Source: Bacteroidota bacterium
GTDB taxonomy: Bacteria; Bacteroidota; Ignavibacteria; Palsa-1295
Length of the DNA: 60,574 bases
Assembly: GCA_021324735.1 (NCBI GenBank)
Contig: JAJPIO010000019.1
Coordinates: 1 to 60,574 of the forward strand
Direction: 5' to 3'
In this document: positions 43,862 to 53,367 of the stretch, in pieces
Position numbering within the stretch: position 1 is the first letter of the stretch
How the letters are laid out: each line of letters begins with the position of its first letter
Program-made: the position numbers and the translations under genes
The notes under the pieces: generated by a model
The model's input: the letters and a program-made list of their open reading frames with translations, nothing else
Databases searched by the model: none
Told to the model about the DNA's origin: nothing

Positions 43862-45544
43862 ATGAAAAACGTCCTATTGTTTTTTCTATTTACGGTTGCC
43901 GGTTCTCAGGTTGTTCACGCACAATGTAGCGGCTTCGTACAAAATACGATGGGCCATAATGCTGCGTTTTCCGTCTCGAGCGACATTGACAATAATGATA
44001 ACGTTTATACGATTGGTTATTTTACAGGGACGATGACACTTGGTACGTTTGTGCTTACTCCCAAGCATCAAACAACCGGCATCTTTCTTTCTAAGATCGA
44101 CAGAAACGGCAATGTTGTGTATGCAAAGCTCATCGCCGAGGCTACCGCAGCCGATGTACAGTCGCCAAATATTACGGTGGGTACCGATGGATTACTGATC
44201 GAAGGAGTTGTGCATGACACTTTGGCCATTGATGCCAACAGTTATACGAAACAGGGAAATACGCACGTCTTTTTTGTGCTTAAGCTGTCATTCGATGGTG
44301 ACCTTATGTGGTCGCACGCCTATTTTTACAATGATCCACTCTACACGGGGGCATTCGGCAGCATTGTGAGCGATCGCAACGGCGGTGCTTTCGTTGCTAC
44401 CAGTTTTCGGGATACTCTTGATCTCGCCGGGACACGACTATCCAGCGGATCCCTCCCTGTCCTCATTATGCATGTTGATGCGTCCGGTAGCATCCTCTGG
44501 ACCAGATTAAGTGGAATGTATGGCGGACGAGTTCGCAAATTGGTATTCGATCATTTTGATAATCTTGATATTGCCGGTGAGTTTATCAATGGCATCTCAT
44601 TCGACAACAAGTCGGTCGGTGTTGCCAACCTCAATGCGCTCGATACTCGGCTTTTCGTTGCATCGTACACTGCCACCGGAAACATAAATTGGCTATGGGC
44701 GACTCGCGACAATTTTACTTATCCGACCGGCGCATATCCCATCGTTCTTGGTATGGCACTCGATGGCTCCGGCGATATTTATATATCCGGTTGGATACGT
44801 GATACCCTGGGCTTTGACAAAATTACTCTCATTGGCAAGAATGAAATGTATATTGCCAAGCTTGATCAAACCGGCGCGGTTCTATGGGCACAAACGAATG
44901 CCGGTCACGTGTCCGGACGTCCGGAAGGTGGACTCATTGCTATCGACTCCACACAGCATGTGTGGCTTGTCGGCAGTTTTGTCGACAGCATTTATTTAGG
45001 CGATCGAAAATATACGAGTCCTAAGGCCGGAGGTTGGTTTGCGGCGCGGTTTCTCGACAGTGCCCATTGGGACCACGTGATGGTCGCGCAGAATACTCTC
45101 ACGGCGTATCCTCAAAGCATTAACGTGACAAGCTTCGATAGTATCATAGTCACTACGCAGTTTATTGGCCGCTCAACAACATTTAAAGGACTTACTGCCA
45201 CAAATGGAAATGATACTAGTTCCTATGCTTACAACCTTGCATGGTTCGGACCATGCAATGAGAGTCTGGTATCCGGAGCGACTTCAGAACATAAAGTACG
45301 CTTGTATCCGAATCCTACAACTGACCGCCTCAATATTGCGATCGATGACTTAGCGGGAGGGGTCGCAACCTACCATATTATTAACGAAACAGGAATAGAA
45401 GTGCAGCACGGAAACGTCGCCGTCTGCGATCACTCATTACAAATTGCCGGCATACATTCGCTTCCTTCAGGAGCTTACGCTTTGCGAATTGATGCCGCAG
45501 GTCAAGCATACCGTACGACTTTCATCCTAAAAGAAGAAGAGTAA
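43862..45544 (+). CDS. T9SS-exported beta-propeller/SBBP-like protein, 560 aa
   Basis: The ATG at 43862 gives MKNVLLFFLFTVAGSQ-VVHAQ as signal peptide. The body has repeated units of the SBBP/WD40-like type (GTFVLTPKHQTTGIFLSKID, DLMWSHAYFYNDPLY, ILWTRLSGMYGG, VLWAQTNAG), with the phrase GxxFLSKIDxxGNVVYAK. The C-terminus is a T9SS sorting domain: LYPNPTTDRLNIAI, LPSGAYALRID, TTFILKEEE. It is probably a cell-surface protein; ligand unknown. A spacing of 66 bp separates it from the thioesterase gene. Confidence 0.85.
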   Translation: MKNVLLFFLFTVAGSQVVHAQCSGFVQNTMGHNAAFSVSSDIDNNDNVYTIGYFTGTMTLGTFVLTPKHQTTGIFLSKIDRNGNVVYAKLIAEATAADVQSPNITVGTDGLLIEGVVHDTLAIDANSYTKQGNTHVFFVLKLSFDGDLMWSHAYFYNDPLYTGAFGSIVSDRNGGAFVATSFRDTLDLAGTRLSSGSLPVLIMHVDASGSILWTRLSGMYGGRVRKLVFDHFDNLDIAGEFINGISFDNKSVGVANLNALDTRLFVASYTATGNINWLWATRDNFTYPTGAYPIVLGMALDGSGDIYISGWIRDTLGFDKITLIGKNEMYIAKLDQTGAVLWAQTNAGHVSGRPEGGLIAIDSTQHVWLVGSFVDSIYLGDRKYTSPKAGGWFAARFLDSAHWDHVMVAQNTLTAYPQSINVTSFDSIIVTTQFIGRSTTFKGLTATNGNDTSSYAYNLAWFGPCNESLVSGATSEHKVRLYPNPTTDRLNIAIDDLAGGVATYHIINETGIEVQHGNVAVCDHSLQIAGIHSLPSGAYALRIDAAGQAYRTTFILKEEE

Positions 45545-45729
45545 AATATTTCCGTCGGAGAAGAAAAATTACCGGTGGGGATGACCGGACATAGACCAGA
45601 TTGCCAGAAATCGAGAACTGGACCAGTAACTGGCAAGCAGGTGTTGCAGTAGTACTAAGCTCAATCTTCTTTACACCCAACCTAAATTAGCTCTTTGCCC
45701 AGCGAGGTGTCCGCACAATAGAAGAGCGC

Positions 45730-46095
45730 GTGGAGCAGCGTGTGACCGTTTGGAAAACCCAACTGGGACTTAATGCCGAGCAGGAAAAACAAGTCCGAGC
45801 CATTATGACCGAGCGTGAAGAGCAGTGGCAAAAGGATCATCAGAAAGTGATGCATGCTACCCAAGCGAACAAATCAGCCTTACGCGATGAGATGCAGAAG
45901 AACATGCAATCATACCGCGATCGCCTACACAACGTGCTTACTCCCGAACAGCAGCAAAAAGCATTGAAGCTTCGCGAGATGAAATCGACAAGAAAATTTG
46001 ACGAAAAGAGTAATCGCGGTCGTGGCAACGGGAAGCACGAACCAGGAATGCGCCCAGTGGACCGTCGTCATACTAGTAGACTTATTTTAAAATGA
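45730..46095 (+). pseudogene. Spy/CpxP-like LTxxQ chaperone gene with interrupted signal peptide
   Basis: Read from the GTG at 45730 it gives a 121-residue helical protein with the LGLNAEQEKQVRAIMTERE and LTPEQQQKALKLREM phrases of the Spy/CpxP (LTxxQ) periplasmic proteins, plus a basic C-terminal tail. These proteins are normally exported. In the same frame just upstream, after a TAG at 45688-45690, the codons read LFAQRGVRTIEE, a typical signal-peptide end; before the TAG the frame is open and hydrophobic (VAVVLSSIFFT). A nonsense mutation may have cut off the signal peptide. If so the product would stay in the cytosol. Confidence 0.5.
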
Positions 46096-46132
46096 AATCG
46101 GAGTTCACCTCCATTTGGAAGTGAACTCCGAT
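46087..46132 (-). terminator. Terminator-like hairpin, minus strand
   Basis: ATCGGAGTTCAC and GTGAACTCCGAT form a 12-bp stem with a 12-nt loop (46097-46132). On the minus strand it is followed by TTTCATTTT, ending the 46243-48867 gene; on the plus strand there is no T-run. Confidence 0.7.
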
Positions 46133-46242
46133 CTTGTCATCGATTAAAAACAATTAGTGGCGATCGTGATGCACGAAGCGGCGCAATTAATCAATGAGCC
46201 ACCCGAAGAGCTGGCAATAGCGGCTTAGCTCCAATAAGCGGC

Positions 46243-48867
46243 TCAATGACCTATCACGACCTTAGTGGCTGTTTTGTCGGAACGGAGAAAGTACACTCCA
46301 TTGGGCCAGTCGGTAGTTACAACATGAACGGCACCCAAACGGGGCGGGATGGTTGTCATCACCTGCCCTAAAGGATTGCGAACTTCAACAGGAGTACCAT
46401 CCGCCTCAATCGTAAAGCCGATCGATGATGGGTTGGGATATATCAATATAGAAGCACCCGACCGGGTCGAAGCTTGTACGCTAGCCGCGTTCAGTTTGCC
46501 GATATGAATGCCATTGCCGAACGTTGTTACCCACAACTGATTTTCATCGTATGGATCGAAGAGTGCTCGTAATGGATAGCCAAATTGGAAGTTCAGCACA
46601 GGCGAAAATATCGGCGCTTCCGATCGCGCATTTTTCGAAACGAGCAGACCATCACCGCTCGTCGTCACATAGAGCTCGTTTCGATCGTTCGGATTAAACG
46701 CGCACGAAAACACACCGCCTCCCGGAGAAAGAACGTCGCTCGTGCCAAAGAGCTTTGTCCAATGCACACCACGATCGGTCGTTCGAAATAATCCGCCCTG
46801 ATCGTTAGGGCCGACCTTCCCCGCCGCATCCGTGTATCCCCAGCCACTATTAACTCCGACATACCAGGTATTCTCCGTTGCATCGTTTGGATCGACTACG
46901 ATATCGTTGCAATACCACTCCATCGTATTCGTATCGGTGCGATCGCTCCACTGGTTCATTTGCGGATCGTAGAGGAAGACGCCGGAGCTTTCCGTGAATT
47001 TACCCGTCGGCTTGGCGGAATAATCGGTCATGCGCCCGCTAAAAGTGCAAACGATCTTGCCGTCCTTCAGCGGCACGATCATCGCCGGGTGCCCTTCCGT
47101 TCGAGGAGGTGCCGGCAGTTGTCTCCATTGTGATGCCGGGCCGTCCTGAAGGTTGTTCGTCACCCAAATTCCGCCAACTCCTTGTTTATGATTTACCACA
47201 CTGGCATACATCGTATTCGAATTATTGGGATCGAAAGCGATCCAATAGACGGGCCTGGTAAAATCATGGATGGCGCTCCAGGTAAAGCCTTTATCGGTCG
47301 AGATCAACACTTTGCCATCGGAGTAGGATGGATCATCAATGGATGCATCTTGCAGGGCAGTCGATGAATACATATCATGTTTGTCGCTGGAGGCACAATA
47401 GATCGCGTGGGTCGTTGGATGTTCTATGGCACAATACATCGTGTTGAACGGATATTGATCGAACGCCCAGGACGTACCGCCATCCGTTGAACGGATCGAG
47501 CCAATATCCGTAAGACATCCGAGCACATCATTCGCACTCGACCAGTGCACGAACCAATTCGTTGTATTCTCGATACCGATTCCATGGTACGACTTGTATC
47601 GGGGCGTTGGCTGGCCCATCGGATTCTGATCGGCTGAGAGTACATAGCCTTGCTCCCAGGTCGCGCCTCCGCTCGACGTTTTATAGATGGAACCCATATT
47701 CGAAAGCACAACTTTATTCGCATTGTTTTCCGCCACACTCATTCCGGAACATCCGAGCCACCATTCGAACGGATCGCCCTTATCGCCCATATAGCCGGTA
47801 TAAATATTCTCATTGTTGGCGATCTTGAATACATGCTCCCAACTCATGCCAGCATCGCTCGTCTTTAATACTTGTGGCTGTCCCTGATTATTCACTCCGT
47901 AGAGATAGACCGCATTGATATCATTATGGGCCATGCCGATCCACGTCATATGGTCGCAGGCACAATTCGGATCCGTTGGTATCGAGATGCCGCTCTCTTT
48001 CGGTTGCCAGATGGTGCCGGCATTATAATCGAGCGAGTAGACGCCCTTCAAAAGCGCGGGATATCCCGGTGCTGTCGTCACCACAGCATCGACATTCATC
48101 ACGCCATTCGTTGTGCCGGTGATACAGAAAAACCGCACACTACCATTCTGCTTCGCAGCAGCAAACCCAAAAATATTCTCTCCGCTCGGAATACCGGTAA
48201 GATTCAGCACCTTCCAATCGACTCCAGCATCGCGTGACATCAGGACCCCATAGTTCGTACCAATATATATAGTATCGTTATCGAAGAGGCATCCACAAGG
48301 ATATATTTCGACCCCTGCGGGCGCTTTGAAGGCATTACCAATATCCCTGAAGTTATTTCCACCGTCTGAAGAATAGAATAGCCCCGATTGGGTGCCAAAG
48401 ATCAGTCGATCGGGATTCTCAAAATCGGTCAGTACTTCCACACCGGTTGCATTAAGCGCCTGACTTGTCTGCCCTTTCAACCCATTCGGCAAGGACCATG
48501 TCACACCACGATCGGTCGATTTGTAGCAGGTAACACTCCATTTATTGATAGAGGGGACAGTCCCGATCGCATAGAGTATCTGTGGATCTTTCGTGAACCG
48601 AACCACTCCAAGCGAACCACCTATGATTTGTCGAAAGCTTAGCTCCGAATAACTGGCGCCAAAATCGAGCGTGTGAAAAAACGAACCCATATCGGTCGGG
48701 ACATAATACTCATTGTCGTTACCCGGATCGAGCGAGGGCCGAAAGAAGGCTCCTCCGCCGCCTATTCCGGCGACACGCCAATTGAGAGGCTGGGCGACAC
48801 TATTCTGGAAAAATAGAACAATAAAAAGGACTGCGCTAACAAAGACAGATCGGTTGGACATATTCAA
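46243..48867 (-). CDS. T9SS-exported two-propeller BNR/GH74-like protein, 874 aa
   Basis: Signal peptide MSNRSVFVSAVLFIVLFF then QNSVAQ. The opening GGGGAFFRPSLDPGNDNEYY and then VPTDMGSFFHTLDFGASYSE resembles the first blade of GH74 xyloglucanase-type tandem propellers. Asp-box blades follow (STDRGVTWSL, SSDGGNNFRD, TSSGGATWEQ, TDRGVHWTKL). I do not see a clear catalytic pair, so activity is open; sortilin-like binding is the alternative. The C-terminal about 70 residues (IYPNPSSIGFTIEA, PNGVYFLRSDKT, KVVIGH) form a T9SS sorting domain. It is the longest such cargo after the 1175-aa protein. Confidence 0.83.
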   Translation of the reverse strand: MNMSNRSVFVSAVLFIVLFFQNSVAQPLNWRVAGIGGGGAFFRPSLDPGNDNEYYVPTDMGSFFHTLDFGASYSELSFRQIIGGSLGVVRFTKDPQILYAIGTVPSINKWSVTCYKSTDRGVTWSLPNGLKGQTSQALNATGVEVLTDFENPDRLIFGTQSGLFYSSDGGNNFRDIGNAFKAPAGVEIYPCGCLFDNDTIYIGTNYGVLMSRDAGVDWKVLNLTGIPSGENIFGFAAAKQNGSVRFFCITGTTNGVMNVDAVVTTAPGYPALLKGVYSLDYNAGTIWQPKESGISIPTDPNCACDHMTWIGMAHNDINAVYLYGVNNQGQPQVLKTSDAGMSWEHVFKIANNENIYTGYMGDKGDPFEWWLGCSGMSVAENNANKVVLSNMGSIYKTSSGGATWEQGYVLSADQNPMGQPTPRYKSYHGIGIENTTNWFVHWSSANDVLGCLTDIGSIRSTDGGTSWAFDQYPFNTMYCAIEHPTTHAIYCASSDKHDMYSSTALQDASIDDPSYSDGKVLISTDKGFTWSAIHDFTRPVYWIAFDPNNSNTMYASVVNHKQGVGGIWVTNNLQDGPASQWRQLPAPPRTEGHPAMIVPLKDGKIVCTFSGRMTDYSAKPTGKFTESSGVFLYDPQMNQWSDRTDTNTMEWYCNDIVVDPNDATENTWYVGVNSGWGYTDAAGKVGPNDQGGLFRTTDRGVHWTKLFGTSDVLSPGGGVFSCAFNPNDRNELYVTTSGDGLLVSKNARSEAPIFSPVLNFQFGYPLRALFDPYDENQLWVTTFGNGIHIGKLNAASVQASTRSGASILIYPNPSSIGFTIEADGTPVEVRNPLGQVMTTIPPRLGAVHVVTTDWPNGVYFLRSDKTATKVVIGH

Positions 48868-48952
48868 TAAACAGCATTACCGCACTCATCATTCGCCCCA
48901 AGAATGATCGAGTGCGGTAATGGCAACAAATATATCTTATCCGGATTAACTC

Positions 48953-50866
48953 TTAACGATCGATTACCAACTTCTCAAAATGCATCGCATTGCCAGAATC
49001 TATTCGCATTAAATAGACGCCTGTCGCGAGCGCATGTGTATCGAGCATAACTGCGCCGGATGCGTTTGCTACGCAATCTGTGGAAGAAACCCGATGGCCC
49101 GCAATGTCAGAGATCTCGACGTGGATGATGCTGCCGGGTTGGCCTATAACTGTTGCGTGGTCGTTTGCAGGATTTGGATAAATACCATCATGAGTAGCGA
49201 CCGGTTCGTTCACCGCCAGTGCTGTACCGATCCTAATATTATCGAGCCAAATAAGTCCTCCAAGCCCGGAGATATAGTTGAACTTGATGGTGGCATCTGT
49301 TGCCGACGCGTAGTGGCTAAGGTCGATCGTATAATGTCGCCAGTTTGTATCATCGGGTGTAAAGAAGTCCGCCTGCAAACTAAGCGGATTCATCACCGGC
49401 TCCGCAAACGTCGCAAGATCGGCACCGGATTTCCTCCACACGCTCGTGAAGGTTGCCCCGCAATCGGTCGAGATGAGAATGTCGAGTGTATCGGTAAAAT
49501 TGACCGTATCCTTAACATACGGCGGCGTATATTGATCGTAATTGAACGACACGTCAAACGAAAGCTGAGGGCTCGAAGTCGTGGTCATATCCATCACTGG
49601 AGAAAGCAATCCTTCGGCTCGTCCTTGATTATCAAAAATCCAGATCGTATTGAACGCATTAAGCGAGTTCGTGCCGGATTTCGCCACAGTACTATCGATC
49701 GACCACGCTGAGTAAACATCACCCGCTTGCTCGAGTATCCACCCCTGAGGCAGATCTGTGCTGCTGCTTTCAAAATCAGCAACAACGGGCAACGATGTCC
49801 CATGAGCATCATACTCGATCATATTGCTTTTGGTGCTCGGGACTACCGGAGTAACACCATTAATGGTCGTTACTTGCACAGTAAACATATTGGAAGGACT
49901 AAGGCTCGTCAGAGTCGGCAAGGAAACGATCGCATGCTGGAATGGGAGTAACACACCATCCCAAGTGTAAGTGTTTGGCTGGCTGTTCGTATTCGTGGAA
50001 AATTTGATCTCCCGTATGGTATCGCTGCCAATATTATGGACAAGCATCGTCGGAGTGATAGGAAGAGCGCAGGTGCGGGTCGGTGCATCGAGTTCAAATA
50101 TTTCCAGTGCGCTACCCGTCCGTGCTGCTGTATCGAAGAATGAGATTGCATCCGACATACGGCTATAGGTAGGAATGGTATGGCCCATCTTGGGAATATC
50201 GTTGTAACGGACTTTACCGTCGCTCAGGATCATCAACTTAAGCGCTGTATCGATCGGCGGCTCATAGAGAATATCAGCTTCACCGTGCGTAATATAGATC
50301 GGAATATGCGCAGCATTCGCATAGGTGTACTGATACGTTGGCTGATCGTTGAGTGCGTTTTTCACCCCTTGAATTGCCGGCGTGTTTAAGAGGAGACCCT
50401 TGAACTGTGTGTAATGGTCCAACCCATATCGTAAGGCCGCGCGACCACCGAGCGAAAATCCTTGCAGAATAATATTCGCCGTATCGATATGATAGTTCGA
50501 CATTGCAAAGTCCATACATTTCTGTACGATCTGTTCGGATCCCACCGTATCGTAATAATCGGCAGTTGTGGTCGAGGCTTCCGGGCAAATAAAGATCGTC
50601 TTCGGAAAGTTTGTATTCCAGGCTAATGACGTGATCAGCGCATTACGATAATTTTGGCTGTTATCACCTAATCCGTGAAGGCAGACCATAAGGCGATACT
50701 TATTGGTATCCGCATAATTCGTAGGGACATAGCAGGAGAGCATTCTGCTCTTGCCCATAAATGTAATCGTAGTATCGAACGACCCTTGCTTTAGGGCTGC
50801 ATGGGATTGGAGCGAAGACGAAAGGATCATACAAGCGACCAAAGCCGCGTAACGAAGAGAGTTCAT
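48953..50866 (-). CDS. T9SS-exported alpha/beta-hydrolase esterase with C-terminal jelly-roll, 637 aa
   Basis: Signal peptide about residues 1-23. The alpha/beta-hydrolase domain (30-255) has MVCLHGLGDNSQNYRNAL (oxyanion region), nucleophile Ser138 in GFSLGGRAA, Asp in HGEADILYEPP and His in MGHTIPTYS, resembling dienelactone hydrolase/PHB depolymerase/feruloyl esterases. A beta-sandwich follows (about 380-540, ending WLDNIRIG), probably carbohydrate-binding. The final about 80 residues are a T9SS sorting domain (IYPNPANDHATVIG, ATGVYLMRID). Likely an exported polysaccharide or ester hydrolase. It is 86 bp from the GH74-like gene and on the same strand, so a shared surface-degradation role is possible. 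Confidence 0.87.
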   Translation of the reverse strand: MNSLRYAALVACMILSSSLQSHAALKQGSFDTTITFMGKSRMLSCYVPTNYADTNKYRLMVCLHGLGDNSQNYRNALITSLAWNTNFPKTIFICPEASTTTADYYDTVGSEQIVQKCMDFAMSNYHIDTANIILQGFSLGGRAALRYGLDHYTQFKGLLLNTPAIQGVKNALNDQPTYQYTYANAAHIPIYITHGEADILYEPPIDTALKLMILSDGKVRYNDIPKMGHTIPTYSRMSDAISFFDTAARTGSALEIFELDAPTRTCALPITPTMLVHNIGSDTIREIKFSTNTNSQPNTYTWDGVLLPFQHAIVSLPTLTSLSPSNMFTVQVTTINGVTPVVPSTKSNMIEYDAHGTSLPVVADFESSSTDLPQGWILEQAGDVYSAWSIDSTVAKSGTNSLNAFNTIWIFDNQGRAEGLLSPVMDMTTTSSPQLSFDVSFNYDQYTPPYVKDTVNFTDTLDILISTDCGATFTSVWRKSGADLATFAEPVMNPLSLQADFFTPDDTNWRHYTIDLSHYASATDATIKFNYISGLGGLIWLDNIRIGTALAVNEPVATHDGIYPNPANDHATVIGQPGSIIHVEISDIAGHRVSSTDCVANASGAVMLDTHALATGVYLMRIDSGNAMHFEKLVIDR

Positions 50867-50978
50867 AAAAATAAAGGATTAACTTCAGGATCAGGGTGCA
50901 AAGATAAGCAGAAAGTATCGTGTAGCGGCACAACGGTCTTGGGAGACCTATCTGCAATGAACGCGGTTAAGCACCCTG

Positions 50979-51761
50979 ATGAAAAACATAGTACCGAAAA
51001 TCCTATGCCTTTCTGTAGCCCTGAGCCTCGCTTCGTTAATTCCAACGCCGAGAGCAAAAGCGCAAAGCGTCGACAAGCAGGAGCTTCTCGGGCGTATTCG
51101 AGTCGCATACTATAATCCCCGCAACCACGGACTCAAATCGTTTCGTGCGATCGTGCATCCTCAGATCGTTTCGATGCCTGCTCCTCCAGGTATGCTCGAT
51201 TCCGTGAATGCAGCATTCAACAGGATCCGCTTTAGTGTTGTGGTCGATTCGAATAACAACGTTAACGTTGCTCACGCAGGGGATCCGCCGGCGGCGTATC
51301 AGCAGTTGTTTGCAAATTCCGAGAAAGGCTTGAGCGATCTTCTTCACTCATGGATCGGCTTTGTTCTTATGCCCGCGCTAGCCGGCATCGATTCTTCGAG
51401 CACCATAAATACGAAGGGTTTGAGCTACATAATCATCACGCCCAGACTCACCGACACAACGACGATCGTCGTTTCAAAGGATCTCGTCATTCATAAGATC
51501 ACTCACAGCGGAACGGGATTCTTAACCTCCGAGGTAACTCCACATTTCACAATGACCAAAGAGGGATTGCTCTTTAGCGGCAGCGATGCATCCTTTATTA
51601 CGTCGACCAATACGCAGGAAGTACCAGGTGCTCAAACATCATTCGAGTACGAGCAAGTACACGACCTGCAACTTCCAAAGGCCATCCACTTTAAGTCCTC
51701 CGTCGGCGATAAACACATCGAAATGATGTGGACCTTCAGCGATTACGATGTCAATAGCTGA
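50979..51761 (+). CDS. Exported protein of unknown function, 260 aa
   Basis: Signal peptide MKNIVPKILCLSVALSLASL then ending AKAQ. The mature part begins with a helix (KQELLGRIRVAYY) followed by beta-rich segments ending LQLPKAIHFKSSVGDKHIE and WTFSDYDVN. I recognise no family; the pattern of strands resembles outer-membrane lipoprotein-sorting (LolA-like) or YceI-like folds, but no motif supports either. Divergent from the esterase gene by about 112 bp, with an AT-rich centre that may hold two promoters. Confidence 0.6.
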   Translation: MKNIVPKILCLSVALSLASLIPTPRAKAQSVDKQELLGRIRVAYYNPRNHGLKSFRAIVHPQIVSMPAPPGMLDSVNAAFNRIRFSVVVDSNNNVNVAHAGDPPAAYQQLFANSEKGLSDLLHSWIGFVLMPALAGIDSSSTINTKGLSYIIITPRLTDTTTIVVSKDLVIHKITHSGTGFLTSEVTPHFTMTKEGLLFSGSDASFITSTNTQEVPGAQTSFEYEQVHDLQLPKAIHFKSSVGDKHIEMMWTFSDYDVNS

Positions 51762-51835
51762 AATCGGGTGTTAATTGCGACGCAAGTTCTCTCTCTGCTT
51801 GCGTCCTTTCTACAATTGCCCAGCGGCTATGGTAT

Positions 51836-52243
51836 TTAAAGTGATACTGAGCGGCGAGCATCTCCACTCATCACGATCGCAAAAACGATCAGCGTGATAC
51901 AGATACCGCTTTCAACAAGGTCGCACACACCTGCGGAGAAGTTCGCTGCTAATCTTGCAGAGATCGAGGCCGGCTCTACAAAAATTACGAAGAGAAGCAA
52001 AAACGTCATAACCGCCTGAAGAATACGGATGCCCTTTCCCTTCCGTATAAGATACGCGATCGAGAGGAAAAGAAGTGTGGTAAAGATCAGGATAATATTC
52101 CTGCCACCAAAATTAGTTGGACTTGCATCTAAAAAAGTTGATCCCTGCGGACTGAGAACGTCCCAGATAAAATGATCGACTATTTCAAGTGAAGCTATGG
52201 CATAAATGAAATTGGAGGCCCATTCGAGCTTTCGAGTGTCCAT
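51836..52243 (-). CDS. Four-helix inner-membrane protein, 135 aa
   Basis: Hydrophobic segments at residues about 9-28, 48-66, 72-92 and 104-126. DHFIWDVLSPQGSTFLDASP lies in an exterior loop. No family is recognisable; the size and four-helix plan recall DoxX/DUF4149-like proteins but no motif matches. It converges with the exported protein gene and is followed by a short tandem repeat (52305-52361) upstream on this strand. Confidence 0.65.
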   Translation of the reverse strand: MDTRKLEWASNFIYAIASLEIVDHFIWDVLSPQGSTFLDASPTNFGGRNIILIFTTLLFLSIAYLIRKGKGIRILQAVMTFLLLFVIFVEPASISARLAANFSAGVCDLVESGICITLIVFAIVMSGDARRSVSL

Positions 52244-52304
52244 GGCTGAACGATGTTAAGGTGAGAACCATAGTGCTTTGGGGGAGCCAATCCGAAAAAC
52301 GGCA

Positions 52305-52361
52305 TCTGACCAGCGATGGTTCGTCTGACCAGCGATGGTGCGTCTGACCAGCGATGGTTCG
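52305..52361. repeat. Three tandem copies of a 19-bp unit
   Basis: TCTGACCAGCGATGGTTCG at 52305-52323 and 52343-52361, with one change (GTGCG) at 52324-52342, followed by a partial copy. It lies just beyond the stop of the 52367-53089 gene (whose stop is at 52367-52369). Confidence 0.9.
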
Positions 52362-52366
52362 ACCAG

Positions 52367-53089
52367 CTATTTTTTGAGACGCAACGCTCGCCCTGAACGC
52401 TTTGAACTTACTGGATGCCAGTTTACTTGCTGCGTAGTACGCTCTAACAGCAGCGGATAATCCTTGCCTTGCTTGAATGTGCCATCGAGTACTTTGTGGT
52501 CCTCCGAAAAGACTCCATCATAGCCGGCTTGGACGTGAGCGAAGTCGAGTGAGAGGTGGCCGCCAATGTACATTACTTCGTTCGCAGGGATCTCATTCGG
52601 CGATTGCGATGGACTAACCATCGTGGCAAGCAGCATTCCTTCGGGCGAGCGTGCGATCTTAAAAACCATCGGGCGCTTCGTCGTACCCAGGTCTATCGTG
52701 CCTTCATATTTTTCGGCTTTGCGAAAAACAAGATCGACCGAGCTGGTACCAAGCGTGTATTTGCCGCGAAGTTCTTCCGTGTCACCACTGATAATGCGGG
52801 CATTATAGATCGCATTGTTTCCCCCAAAAACGATGTATACAGAATCCTTACTAACCGTGCAGGACTGAATGGCGATCGGCACGCCGCCCTGATTCGCGCT
52901 CGCTAATGTTCCGGAATAGCTCGTGTGATGCCCCTTAATACTAACCTTATTTAAGGTGAGCACCAGCCGAAAGTCTAATGTCGGATATTTCGCGAGCCAA
53001 TCGCCGAGAAGAATGGGTTGAGCAACGGAATGCGAAGCCGCGAGGCATCCAACAAGAATAACGATAAGACGAAGAAATTTCACGAGCAT
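52367..53089 (-). CDS. Exported protein with duplicated beta-domain, 240 aa
   Basis: Signal peptide about residues 1-23 (LIVILVGCLAASHSVAQ). Two similar beta-rich modules, about 28-125 and 129-225. The second (YEGTIDLGTTKRPMVFKIAR, LATMVSPSQSP, LDGTFKQGKDYPLLLERT) matches the small N-terminal domain that precedes alpha/beta-hydrolase or serine-hydrolase domains in many Bacteroidota proteins; here no hydrolase follows, only a lysine/arginine tail. It may be a stand-alone accessory. A 7-bp dyad lies 23 bp before the start (53112-53130). Confidence 0.65.
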   Translation of the reverse strand: MLVKFLRLIVILVGCLAASHSVAQPILLGDWLAKYPTLDFRLVLTLNKVSIKGHHTSYSGTLASANQGGVPIAIQSCTVSKDSVYIVFGGNNAIYNARIISGDTEELRGKYTLGTSSVDLVFRKAEKYEGTIDLGTTKRPMVFKIARSPEGMLLATMVSPSQSPNEIPANEVMYIGGHLSLDFAHVQAGYDGVFSEDHKVLDGTFKQGKDYPLLLERTTQQVNWHPVSSKRSGRALRLKK

Positions 53090-53111
53090 TTTTCTATTTT
53101 AAGCCAGCATT

Positions 53112-53130
53112 TGGTATGCATAACATACCA
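53112..53130. promoter_or_regulatory. Perfect 7-bp dyad upstream of the 52367-53089 gene
   Basis: TGGTATG, spacer CATAA, CATACCA. Symmetric and near the expected promoter, so a regulator-binding site is possible. Confidence 0.4.
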
Positions 53131-53354
53131 TAGTATGAAGAAGATGGTAGCTATGTCTGGCAGCGCATACAACCACCAATTTCTCAACTTCGTCCACAAG
53201 CGATAGACGGTTATTGCGAACATGCAATTGCTCGATGAGCGTGCAGATCATTCACAAAGGCAATCCCACAGCCGTCCTGCTTCACCGAACATAAAAATTT
53301 GTTTTGTATATTGCAAGTATCGGTTTACAGCTATGTCAGTGTGTTGTACTTCAC

Positions 53355-53362
53355 AAAGGAGG
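53355..53362 (+). promoter_or_regulatory. Strong Shine-Dalgarno AAAGGAGG
   Basis: Five bases before the ATG at 53368. It fixes the start there. Such a strong site is unusual in this window, where most starts lack one. Confidence 0.7.
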
Positions 53363-53367
53363 AAGCT

